Source of the DNA: a virus
IMG/VR virus record: IMGVR_UViG_3300025000_000237
Coordinates: 1 to 38,490 of that record
Direction: 5' to 3' (one strand)
DNA: 38,490 bases
Under the pieces are notes generated by a model. The model was not told the origin of the DNA. It saw nothing but the letters and a program-made list of their open reading frames with translations, and did not search any database. Below, one piece after another: positions 1 through 8,600 of this stretch (its first letter is position 1; each line of letters opens with the position of its first letter). The translations under genes were made by a program, and so were the position numbers.

Positions 1-72
1 TACCGCCCCCCTCCCCCGACAAAATTTTCACAGTTTGGGCACACGGTCATGCCTGTAGTAGAGCCTGAGTAG
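1..72 (+). CDS. Probable 3' end of a small gene that begins at 38377 (ends joined)
   Basis: Read in frame 1, the first 24 codons are open and end in TAG at 70-72, ending ...HTVMPVVEPE. The gene that runs off the right edge, from 38377, contributes exactly 38 whole codons, so joining base 38490 to base 1 keeps the frame and yields a 61-residue protein. The stop then falls 8 bases before the extended -10 of the next promoter, which is sensible gene spacing. This is inference: it holds only if the two ends of the window are contiguous in the genome. No homologue is recognised. Confidence 0.45.
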   Translation, partial: YRPPPPTKFSQFGHTVMPVVEPE

Positions 73-79
73 GGTCCAG

Positions 80-88
80 TGGTACAAT
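80..88 (+). promoter_or_regulatory. Extended -10 promoter for the packaging operon
   Basis: TGGTACAAT is an extended -10 element (TG-n-TACAAT). No convincing -35 is seen 17 bases upstream. The predicted start of transcription, 7 bases after the hexamer, is base 95, the A of the resolvase ATG, so the transcript may be leaderless. Related elements occur at 13777, 33384 (minus), 35908 and 36980. Confidence 0.5.
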
Positions 89-94
89 AAGGGC

Positions 95-469
95 ATGATC
101 GAGATTGTGATCCCAAACTGGCCGCGCGGGTTAAGTCCGAACCGAGCGCGGCGGATGACGATGCACGCCCGAAGCGGGCACGAGTACATGGACCGGGAGC
201 AGGCGAAGGGGTTGATGGAGAGGGGGGCTGGGGAGGGGCTAGTGCGTGTGTGCGAGGTGGGAGTAGAAATAACGTTCTATCCGCCGTACAAGCACAAGTG
301 GGACGCGGTGAACGCCCACTTTGCTTGCAAGGCGATACTTGACGGGGTAGTGGATGGGCTGAACGCTACCGGGTGGGAGGGGGATGACAGCCTGTTTTGG
401 CCGGTGGTGCTGAGGAAGGGGGAGCCGGTGAAGGGCGGGAAAGTGGTCATAAGGATCGGGGATGGCTAA
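95..469 (+). CDS. RusA-like Holliday junction resolvase
   Basis: This 124-residue protein has the RusA layout. An N-terminal basic segment (NRARR) is followed by the strand-helix core, where KWDAVNAHFACKAILDGVVD (68-87) matches the family D-x-D-N...K...D-G-x pattern in diverged form. After it come GDDSLFW and a Lys-rich strand near the C-terminus. RusA enzymes are homodimeric Mg-dependent nucleases that cut four-way DNA junctions. Phages use them to resolve recombination intermediates before packaging, which fits its place directly before the terminase genes. The canonical D-x-D-N is altered to D-A-V-N, so activity is not certain. The stop overlaps the next start by 8 bases. Confidence 0.65.
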   Translation: MIEIVIPNWPRGLSPNRARRMTMHARSGHEYMDREQAKGLMERGAGEGLVRVCEVGVEITFYPPYKHKWDAVNAHFACKAILDGVVDGLNATGWEGDDSLFWPVVLRKGEPVKGGKVVIRIGDG

Positions 470-1067
470 AGACGTAGAGAAGGCGTTGAGGGAAGTCGAG
501 GCTCCGAGGCCAGTAGAGGCGCCGCGGGAGAAAGAGGAGTACCGGGACGCTGACGGGCTGGTGGCGCTGCCGCCCGACCAGGCGCCGCCGGACGATCTGC
601 GTCCGGGGGAAATTTGGGACCCTGGGAGGGCGATAAATAAGGCGTTGCGGCCGGGCGGCGGGGGTCACGGGATGGTGGGGAGGCCGTGGGACAGTGAGAC
701 GGCGCGGCTGGCTCGGAAGAGGCGTCACGAGAAGGCGAGTAAGGCAATCCGGGACGGGGTAGAGGCGGCGGCAAAACAGCTGCCGGACATCAACAAGCTC
801 AACGCATACGAGGTAATCAAGCACGCGGCTGAGCAGCACGCCCTGAACGCGACGGACCCTTCGGCGACGGGGAGCGCGAGCAGTTTGAAGTTGCTCTTGG
901 ACAAGGGCTGGCCCGAGCCGAAGAGGGAGGAGGAATGGCCGGCGCCGGCGGGGGACGAGGGGGCTCAGAGGTTGCTGCTGGCGGCCTTCAAGCAGGCGTT
1001 GGCGAACAGTCCTGAACTGAGGGAGAGGCTGGAGAGGCTGGCGAGTGACCAAGACGGGCGAGCCTGA
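462..1067 (+). CDS. Putative small terminase subunit / DNA-packaging protein
   Basis: The protein is 201 residues. The N-terminal ~65 residues are charged and Pro-rich and probably disordered. A central basic helix follows (ARLARKRRHEKASKA, about 80-95), then predicted helical segments including KLNAYEVIKHAAEQHALNAT. The family cannot be named from motifs. The assignment rests on position: it sits directly before, and overlaps by 23 bases, the large terminase gene. Small terminases recognise the packaging site and feed DNA to the large subunit. ATG at 462 overlaps the resolvase stop and is preceded by AAGGATCGGGG. It could instead be an unrelated early/packaging accessory. Confidence 0.5.
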   Translation: MAKDVEKALREVEAPRPVEAPREKEEYRDADGLVALPPDQAPPDDLRPGEIWDPGRAINKALRPGGGGHGMVGRPWDSETARLARKRRHEKASKAIRDGVEAAAKQLPDINKLNAYEVIKHAAEQHALNATDPSATGSASSLKLLLDKGWPEPKREEEWPAPAGDEGAQRLLLAAFKQALANSPELRERLERLASDQDGRA

Positions 1068-2607
1068 GTACAGATTTCAAGACCTGGGGGAGGCAGAACT
1101 GCGGCGCCTGGGCGAGTTGCTGCTGGCGGACGCGGCGCGGGGCGACGGGCCGGAGGCGGTAGCGGCCTTCGGGGAGTTGGTGTTTGGGGTGAGGCCGGCG
1201 GCGCATCACCTGGACTGGATCACGAAGAAACTGGCGCATCGGAGAGTAGTGATTGTGGCTCCGCCGGAGAGCGCAAAAACCACCTGGTCTATTATACTAA
1301 TGGCGTGGTCTATTGGGAAAAGGCCCTGGACCACCAATATGTTTGTGAGCGCGACCGAGAAGTTGGCTCACGCTATGGCCCAGGCGGTGGCCGATTGCAT
1401 CGAGTTTAACCCGCGCTGGAGGATGGCGTTTCCGAACGTGACGCCGGCGAAGGAGCGGGGTTGGTCGCGCGAGGGGTATGAGGTGGTGGATCAGTCGGTG
1501 GAAAGCGGGGCCTGGATGCGGCTGGTGGCGACGAAGAAGGACCCGTCCTTGATTTCGGGCGGGGTGGGGAGCGCGTCGGTGAATGGGCGGCGCGTGACCG
1601 GGCGCCTGGAGTGCGACGACATTCACGACCGGGAGAGCAAGACCTCGGACACTGTGTGTCAGGACACGGTGGGGTTTATGAAGGACACGGTGCTGAGCCG
1701 GGTGACGGAAGAGGGATTTTTGGGGATGGAACAGACCCGGTGGAACGTGAATGACAGCGTGGCCTACCTGAAGGGCCTGGTGGGGCCGGACGGGGAGGCC
1801 ATGTACGCGGTGTTCGAGCATCCGGCGCTGGTGGACGGAGAGAGTTATTGGCCGGCCCGCTGGCCGGTGGAGCGGTTGGAGAGGAAGAGGGCGGAGGTGG
1901 GGGAGGACTGGGAACTGGTGTACCAGGGGAACGCGGAGGCGGCCCGGAACCAGATATTGAAACTGGAGAGTTTGCGGTACTACCCGGCCCCGAACCTGCG
2001 CAAGGAGTGGGACAGGTACATTGGGGTGGATTTCACCCAGCGGTTGGAGGAATTGACTGGCAACCGGCAGCGAGACCCGGACTATTTCGCGCTGGCGGTG
2101 TGGGTGAATACGCACGAGTGGCTGGTGCTGGAGGATGGGTACCGGGACCGGGTGAGCATGGGGGAGGCGGAGGAGGCGTTCTTCCAGTGGGCGGATTTGA
2201 AGAAGCCGGTCAGGTCGGCGGTGGAAGTGAACGCGGCCGGGGTGAACTTCTACTCCAACCTGTTGAAGCGGATGAACACGCGCGGCGGGCCGCGGCATGT
2301 GATCGTGCCCGTCACCACCACCCGAAATAAGGCGGTGAAGTTGGCCGAAATGGAACCGTACTTCAGGACCGGGCAATTACGGCTGTCGGATGAGGACAAT
2401 CGGTTCCTGAGGGTGTTTAAGGCGGAGTGGGCTGGGTTTGGCAATCGGGGCGTGCACGATGACACTCTGGACGCGGCCTATCTAGGCTGGCACGTCATGA
2501 CCGCCCTGCTCCCGACCGAGACGCGGGAACAGGCTGAGGAACGCAAAGAGAAGCAGGCGAAGCGCGTGGCGGTGACGAGCGCCATAGAAAGAGCGTACTG
2601 GATATGA
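1045..2607 (+). CDS. terL: Terminase large subunit (packaging ATPase/nuclease)
   Basis: This 520-residue protein has both terminase domains. The ATPase has a deviant Walker A at 72-80 (APPESAKTT, lacking the usual glycines) and a Walker B at about 188-192 (LECDD). The RNase-H-like nuclease shows D329 (YIGVDFT), E394 (SAVEVN) and the acidic pair D472/D473 (VHDDTLDA). It would translocate phage DNA into the procapsid through the portal and cut the concatemer. The start is GTG at 1045, preceded by GGAGAGG at 1031-1037. The stop overlaps the portal start as ATGA. Length is normal for the family. Confidence 0.9.
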   Translation: MTKTGEPEYRFQDLGEAELRRLGELLLADAARGDGPEAVAAFGELVFGVRPAAHHLDWITKKLAHRRVVIVAPPESAKTTWSIILMAWSIGKRPWTTNMFVSATEKLAHAMAQAVADCIEFNPRWRMAFPNVTPAKERGWSREGYEVVDQSVESGAWMRLVATKKDPSLISGGVGSASVNGRRVTGRLECDDIHDRESKTSDTVCQDTVGFMKDTVLSRVTEEGFLGMEQTRWNVNDSVAYLKGLVGPDGEAMYAVFEHPALVDGESYWPARWPVERLERKRAEVGEDWELVYQGNAEAARNQILKLESLRYYPAPNLRKEWDRYIGVDFTQRLEELTGNRQRDPDYFALAVWVNTHEWLVLEDGYRDRVSMGEAEEAFFQWADLKKPVRSAVEVNAAGVNFYSNLLKRMNTRGGPRHVIVPVTTTRNKAVKLAEMEPYFRTGQLRLSDEDNRFLRVFKAEWAGFGNRGVHDDTLDAAYLGWHVMTALLPTETREQAEERKEKQAKRVAVTSAIERAYWI

Positions 2608-4535
2608 AACACGAACCGGGTGACATTCTTTCCCTGCACGACTTCGCCAAAGGCCAGTACACCGGGGCCGCAGGGCTGGCGGATGAAGTGGAGGCGCTGT
2701 TCAAGGCCGAGTTCAACATCCCGCGCGATGCGGCGGACAAGATGACCGCCTCCGGGCCGCGCATCACGCGCCCGGCCCGCGCCCGCGCCATCCTGGAGAA
2801 GTTCCTGACCCTGTTGTCGGTCAGGGCCACCATGCGGACGCGCGTTGTGCCGCACGACACCGGCGAGCAGGAAACCAGACGAACGACCAGGCTGGAAAGG
2901 TGGATCGAGGGCTATCAGCGTACCTACCAGATGGAAGTCAAAAAGCCGGTGTGGAGGCACTTCACGTACTGGTACCTGCTGAGGGGGCGCGGGTGCATCG
3001 AGACCCGCTTCGACCCGTCGTACCTGGGCAAGGACAGCCTGCCTATCCGAACGCTGGTGCACGATCCCCTGTGCATCTTTCCGGTGTGGGGAGAGAATGG
3101 GATAGGGTGGTACACGAAAGAGTACGAGCGGTACTGCTGGGACGTGAAGAAGGAGTTGGACCGGAAACAGGGGAATGACCGCACCTGGCACATGCCGGCG
3201 CTGCCGGATGACGAGAACGAAATGGTGAGGGTGGTGGAGTACTGGGATGACGAGTACCGTAGCGTGCTGATGAACGATCAGGAGGTGTTTGGGGGACCGC
3301 ATCACTACGGGTTCGTGCCTTTGGCCCAGGCAGATTGCATGGATACCCCCCTGTCCAGTATGGAGTGGGCCTACAATTCGGTGCTGGGGCCGATAATTGA
3401 CAGCCTGAAACAGGAGTATGCGCTTGCGTCGAAGATGGCGACCGGAGTGGACTTGTTCTACTGGCCCAAGATACTGGTGCAGGATGAGAGCGGGCGGGCG
3501 TCCATCCTGGACAGCGGCGCGCCGGGGGTGGAGAGTTACATCAGTCCGAGCGCGAAGGTGACGGTGCTCAATCCGACCCCCAACGCCCAGGTGATTAGCC
3601 AACTCATGGGCTGGCTGTCGAGCGACATTCAACTTGGCTCCATCCCCGAGATCGCCTGGGGCGCGGAACCGTCCAGCCTGCAATCCGGCTTTGCAGTAAG
3701 CCAGGTGCTGGGCCAGATCATGGATAAAATCTATGACAAGAAGGTGAACTTGGAAATGGCCCTGGGGTGGGATTGGGGCCACAAGTTGCGCCTGATCGAG
3801 AAGTTTGGGTCGGCCACCGGGTTCAATTCAAAGGTGGCGACGTATGCGGAGGGGAACGACAAGACAGGCAAGCGGCAGAAAACGATGGTGGAGATAAAGC
3901 CGGATGACGTGGACGGCCATTACCTGGTAGAGGTCACGCTGACGCCGGAACTGCCGCAGGATCGGATGGTGAAGGCGCAATTGGCGCAGGCGTTCCGCGC
4001 GCCTGGTGTGGACGGCAAGCCGCTCTTGGATGACAAGACCATCCTGGAGGAGATCGTTGAGGCCGAACACCCGGACCAGGTGCAGCGGCGCATCCGGGAA
4101 CAGTTGCTCTCGGCGGAAAGCCAGCAGGTGAGAGACATCATGCTGGCCGCGGCCGAACAGGAGTGGATGGAAACCAACAAGGAGATCGTGGCGTTGGCGG
4201 AGGAGAAAGAGCCGATGGTCCCGGCCTCGAAGGTGAAGGAAATGGCCGAACTGATGGCAAAGGAAATGCACGCGGCCATGATGGGCCAGGGCGGACAGTT
4301 GGAGGCTATGATGGGGATGGCCGAGGCCGGAGCGGGCGCAATGCCAATGCAACCCGGCGCTGTCCAGCCTGGCGCAGTTCCGTATGGAGGCGCGACAACC
4401 GCCTCGGTGCCGGGGGTGAGGCCAGAGGCGGTTCCGAGCCAGATGATGGGCATGATACCGGAGGATGAGATACCGGACCTGCCCGAGTTGCAGCAAAGCC
4501 AGCAGAGGCGGGCGCTGTCCCCGCCCAAGCCGTAA
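2604..4535 (+). CDS. Portal protein
   Basis: This 643-residue protein is translationally coupled (ATGA) to the large terminase. It has the general build of portals of podovirus-like phages: an alpha/beta N-terminal wing (residues 1-~240), a central helical stem region around SSMEWAYNSVLGPIIDSLKQ, and a helical, Met/Gln/Pro-rich C-terminal tail after about residue 470. In this role twelve copies form the ring at the capsid vertex that docks the terminase and later the tail adaptor. The call rests on size, order (terminase-portal-...-scaffold-capsid) and these features; no short diagnostic motif exists for portals. The last ~80 residues are low complexity. Confidence 0.8.
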   Translation: MKHEPGDILSLHDFAKGQYTGAAGLADEVEALFKAEFNIPRDAADKMTASGPRITRPARARAILEKFLTLLSVRATMRTRVVPHDTGEQETRRTTRLERWIEGYQRTYQMEVKKPVWRHFTYWYLLRGRGCIETRFDPSYLGKDSLPIRTLVHDPLCIFPVWGENGIGWYTKEYERYCWDVKKELDRKQGNDRTWHMPALPDDENEMVRVVEYWDDEYRSVLMNDQEVFGGPHHYGFVPLAQADCMDTPLSSMEWAYNSVLGPIIDSLKQEYALASKMATGVDLFYWPKILVQDESGRASILDSGAPGVESYISPSAKVTVLNPTPNAQVISQLMGWLSSDIQLGSIPEIAWGAEPSSLQSGFAVSQVLGQIMDKIYDKKVNLEMALGWDWGHKLRLIEKFGSATGFNSKVATYAEGNDKTGKRQKTMVEIKPDDVDGHYLVEVTLTPELPQDRMVKAQLAQAFRAPGVDGKPLLDDKTILEEIVEAEHPDQVQRRIREQLLSAESQQVRDIMLAAAEQEWMETNKEIVALAEEKEPMVPASKVKEMAELMAKEMHAAMMGQGGQLEAMMGMAEAGAGAMPMQPGAVQPGAVPYGGATTASVPGVRPEAVPSQMMGMIPEDEIPDLPELQQSQQRRALSPPKP

Positions 4536-4546
4536 GGAGGTGCAGG

Positions 4547-5671
4547 ATGGCCCAAACGAAGAAGCCCAAGCGCAAGGAGGCGGACCCGGGGGGTGGTGAC
4601 AGGAAAAAGGTGGTCAAGACGTTCCTGCCGACCGTGACCAGCATGGCGCCGGCGCGTCCGCCTGGTCCGCCAGCCATTGGTCGGCCCTCCAGCGGGCGGC
4701 CCTCACAGGGCCAATACGGCCGGCCGCCTGCGGCGGTGCAGAGCTCCAGCCTGCGCCTGAACATGAATCCTGTCCAGCAGGTGCCCAATTATTTCCAGCC
4801 TGGTCCGGGTCAGTCCGGGCAGCGATCCTTCACCTGGCCGCCACAGCCTGCGGCCGGGGCGCCGCGTGGCATTGCCAAGCAAGAACCAGTTTCCGCTTCC
4901 GCCCCCGGCATCCCGCCCGCTGGTTGGCCGGTGGATGGCGGAGGGGGCGGCGGCGGGGGAGGCGGTGGTGGTGGGGACGGTGGGGGCGGCGATGGCCTGC
5001 CGCCTGTTCCGGCCCCCGCTGGCGGGCCGCCGGCGTGGGACCCGAATTGGGGTTACCTGATCTGGGACAAATCGAAGGACGCCTATGTAGGAGACTACAG
5101 CGGCATGTTGCCCTTCCAGGACGAGCGCGGGGCCTGGGTGTACCCGATGGGCTGGCGGCAGGAGTGGGACTACCGCCTGCCCACCTGGGGCGGGACCGAC
5201 TGGCAGTACCCGGAGCGGTGGTTCGATTGGCAGAGCCGTCTGAAGGGGCCGGAAGGCCCGCCGCCCGAGCCGCCCTACATCCTGCCCGGCCAGCGGGAAA
5301 GCCGCTTCCTGGAATGGCAGGACGATGACTTCGGCTACCTGCCACAGAACACGCGCCTGGAAATGGACGAATGGCTGCAAGGTCTCGGCTGGAAGGGGGC
5401 CGGCGTGCAAGGCCGGTTCGGGGAGCGAACGTATGAGCGCCCCGGCGGGTATGGACAGATCGGGTTCAATGATCAGGACTTCGCGCAGTTGCAGGACCCG
5501 CGAACGCGGAGTTGGGTGCAGTGGTTCATGGGTGAGTTGGGCTACGCCCCGCGCCTGCCATTCCCGGGCACGGTGCCGGCTGATCCGATGGGCGGCACCT
5601 ACCAGTACCCCGGCGCCGCCCCGGTGCCCGGCGCACAAATGGGCCTGCCGCCCATCCCGCCCGCTCCGTAA
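4547..5671 (+). CDS. Unrecognised virion-region protein, Gly tract and Trp-rich domain
   Basis: I do not recognise a family for this 374-residue protein. Residues 1-~125 are basic then Pro/Gln-rich. A near-pure glycine tract with Asp follows at about 127-148. The C-terminal ~210 residues form a Trp/Tyr-rich domain with repeated short phrases such as W-x-YP-x-GW and W-x-x-Q. The C-terminus is Pro-rich again. The layout suggests two folded or sticky ends joined by a flexible linker, as in minor capsid or internal proteins. It has a full SD (AAGGAGGTG) before ATG 4547 and lies between the portal and the giant protein, so a structural role is inferred. Confidence 0.6.
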   Translation: MAQTKKPKRKEADPGGGDRKKVVKTFLPTVTSMAPARPPGPPAIGRPSSGRPSQGQYGRPPAAVQSSSLRLNMNPVQQVPNYFQPGPGQSGQRSFTWPPQPAAGAPRGIAKQEPVSASAPGIPPAGWPVDGGGGGGGGGGGGGDGGGGDGLPPVPAPAGGPPAWDPNWGYLIWDKSKDAYVGDYSGMLPFQDERGAWVYPMGWRQEWDYRLPTWGGTDWQYPERWFDWQSRLKGPEGPPPEPPYILPGQRESRFLEWQDDDFGYLPQNTRLEMDEWLQGLGWKGAGVQGRFGERTYERPGGYGQIGFNDQDFAQLQDPRTRSWVQWFMGELGYAPRLPFPGTVPADPMGGTYQYPGAAPVPGAQMGLPPIPPAP

Positions 5672-5686
5672 AGGCAAGGAGGCCGC

Positions 5687-8600
5687 ATGGCCCAGGGCAA
5701 ACGACCACAGAATAGCCAGAAAGCGCCCGCCACTCCCGCGCCGGGGAGTAGCCCCATCACGCCCCCGGCCGGCACGGCCCGGAGGCCGCAGAACTCGGGG
5801 AAGCCCTGGCCGACGCCCAAGAGCCAGTTCAAGCCCCGCGTTCCGAGCGTAAGGACGCCGGGCCTGGGCGCGCCTCCGGTCAAGAAGGGCAAGCCGGGAC
5901 AGGTGAAGGGAAAGACGGGCTTTGCCCCGCCCCCGCCGTCAATCTTCAACCCTATACCTCTGGAGGAAAACCCGGTTATCAATGCCGCGGCGCAAGGCGC
6001 GCAAACCCTACAAGAGCGGGGGATGCCCCTGCCCTGGAACGCCAACTCCGTCTTGCCGCGCGTGCCTCTCCCGTTCGGTCTCGACAAGGTGGTGACGCCG
6101 GAGAACGTGCGCGATTACGGCCGTCAATTGCACGACTGGGCGGCCCAAAACAGACAGCGCATTGAGGCCCCCAACGTCACCTACGCCCCTCCCCCGCCCG
6201 AGGTGGCATCGGCCACGCCCCGCGAGGGACAGACCGCCGTCGAGAGCGGGTACAAGGTGCTGGGGATCACGACCGGCGACGACGGGAACGACTACTGGCA
6301 GGTGCAAAAGCCGGATGGCACAACCGAGAACCGGCTGTACCGGACCAACCGCAAGCCTTCCGCGCCGGAAATGGCGGGCCGCGCCGTGTGGGAGGTGGGC
6401 GGCGGGATGGTGATGGCCGCCTTGACCGAGCCGGCTAAGGCGCTGGAACGTTACCAGTTAGGGCCGATGTCGCGCAACGTTACGCTGGGCAGTTCTACAT
6501 CGTTTATGGATTTGCCAGGACAGGCCCCGGCCAATATCGTCCTCCCGGATGGTTCCACGGCCCAGCCCCTCCCTGGCGAGACGCTTCAGGGCATGGCCGA
6601 GCGCCTGGGAGTGGCTGGTGGCCTGGAAGCGACCGACCGCATTGCCTTCTCCGGCCCGCTGAACCGTCTGCGCGGGGCCGCACGAGTGGAAGCAGGGGAG
6701 GACCTGTACCAGGTGCTGTACGGCAAGCCGGATGTCATGATTGACCTGATGCAGAACGGATGGACCGCCGACGCTGACGATCAGGTCGCGGCCCTCGCCT
6801 CCACCCCGGCCACCAAGACCTGGTATCAGCAGCAGGTGGCGGACGGGCGCAGCCACGAGGACATTGTGAAGGAGATTGGCGTCCGGGGTTTGCCGGGCGA
6901 GGAGAACATTTGGGCGGAGATCGTTGGTCAATCCCTGGCCGACCCATTGAACATTGCTACTGACCTGGTAATTGGCCCCGCCATCAAGGGGATGCAGGAG
7001 GCGCAGCGCGTCGCCCGCGCCCGCCGCCTGATGGTAGCGCCGGAGGCGGTTGAGACCACCCTGGAGTTCTGGCAGAAGGCCAGACGGCCCACGGCAACCG
7101 GCCCTCTGAAGGGAGTCGTCGAGTACCTGCCCTGGACCCGCACGCCTACGGCCGTAATGCGCGAGTTTGAGCGCGTGGCCTCCGACGCCTCGGGCGTCAT
7201 CCTGAACGAGGCGAAGGCGCTGAAACTGGACCCGCAGCGGGTGTTCATGGAAATGGTGAACTCCGTCACGCCCCAGCCTGTTCGCCTGCCGGGTATGACC
7301 GACCTTGACTGGCAGGCGCGCCTGGCTGAGTTTGCCGCGCAGCGGGCCGGGGCGGAGAACTACCTGGCCCAGATCGCCACGGCCCAAAGCCGGGCCGGGC
7401 GCTCCGCTGCCCTCATGTTGCGGGAAATGCTGGACGTGGACCGCACCGGCAAGGTGGGGTTCCGCGCCGTCCAGAACGCCCTGAGCAAGCCGGACAAGTA
7501 CGAGGCGGCCGAGGCCCTGTTCCGCCTGTGGGAGGACGCAGAGGCGCGCGTCAAGGCCATGATCCTCCCCGAGCGCCAGGGCGCCTCCACGCTGAAGGAG
7601 TGGGTCGAGGCTGGCAACCGGGCGAAAGATTACCCGCTGTGGGACCGGGGCTTGGCCGGAGCCAGGGAGAAAGAGGGCCTGGTAAAGCAGGCGGGGATGC
7701 TGGCCGCCAAGCCTGGCGCCCTGCCGGGTGTGGCCGAGGATGCCCTGGAAATGAGCCTGTCCCCGGTTGAGTGGGGAGCGGCCAAACTGGCGACGGCGGC
7801 CAACGCCCTCAACGCCGCCAACTGGCAGATTTTCGCCCGCTTCAACCCCGGGTACTCCGTCCGAAACTTCCTCAACAACATCGTCACGGCGGGAGTGGAC
7901 GATGCCCTGACCGGCATGAGCAGCGCGAAGGTGGATGAGGCGCTGAGCATCTTGGGCCACCCATCCGCTGCTCGCCGGGCCATGGGCGGCTTCGGCACGG
8001 CTGAGGAGGCCGTGGACCTGGCTAAGTCGTGGTCGAAGGGGAAGGGCCTGGGGAAACTCGGGAATGTGGCGCGGGACTTCTGGAAGGCCGGCTTCTCCGG
8101 CAACCTTCGGGTAGGGAAACTGCCCCTGGGCGCGGCTGCAGTCGAGCAGGCGATGGGACGCCGCATCGTGGCGAAGGCCGGCATGGAATGGCTGGAACGC
8201 CAGATGGTGATCGGCAAGGCCATTCCCGAACTGCCGCCGGGCGTGGTGAGTGCCCTCGGCCAGCAGACCGTGCAGGACATGGCCCGCATCATGGTGAGCC
8301 ACTACGGGGACCCGGCCGAGGCCGTGAAGTGGCTGACAGGCAAGCGCGGGGGCCTGGAGGTGTGGAGGCTGCTGGACGCGGAGGACCTGGACTTGATCGC
8401 CGGCTTCAACCGTGACCTGCGGGATGATGTTGTGAAGTTGGTCGGCGAGGCCGGATCGGTGGACGCATTCAAGGACGGCATGGGCGCCATACGACGCAAG
8501 CACGCTGCCTTTGTGGAGGCCGTGGATAACGCCGCCCCGCTTGGAACGCTGACGGTTGACGATGAACTGTTCGGGGGCGCGGTGAAGAACTACTCCGAGG

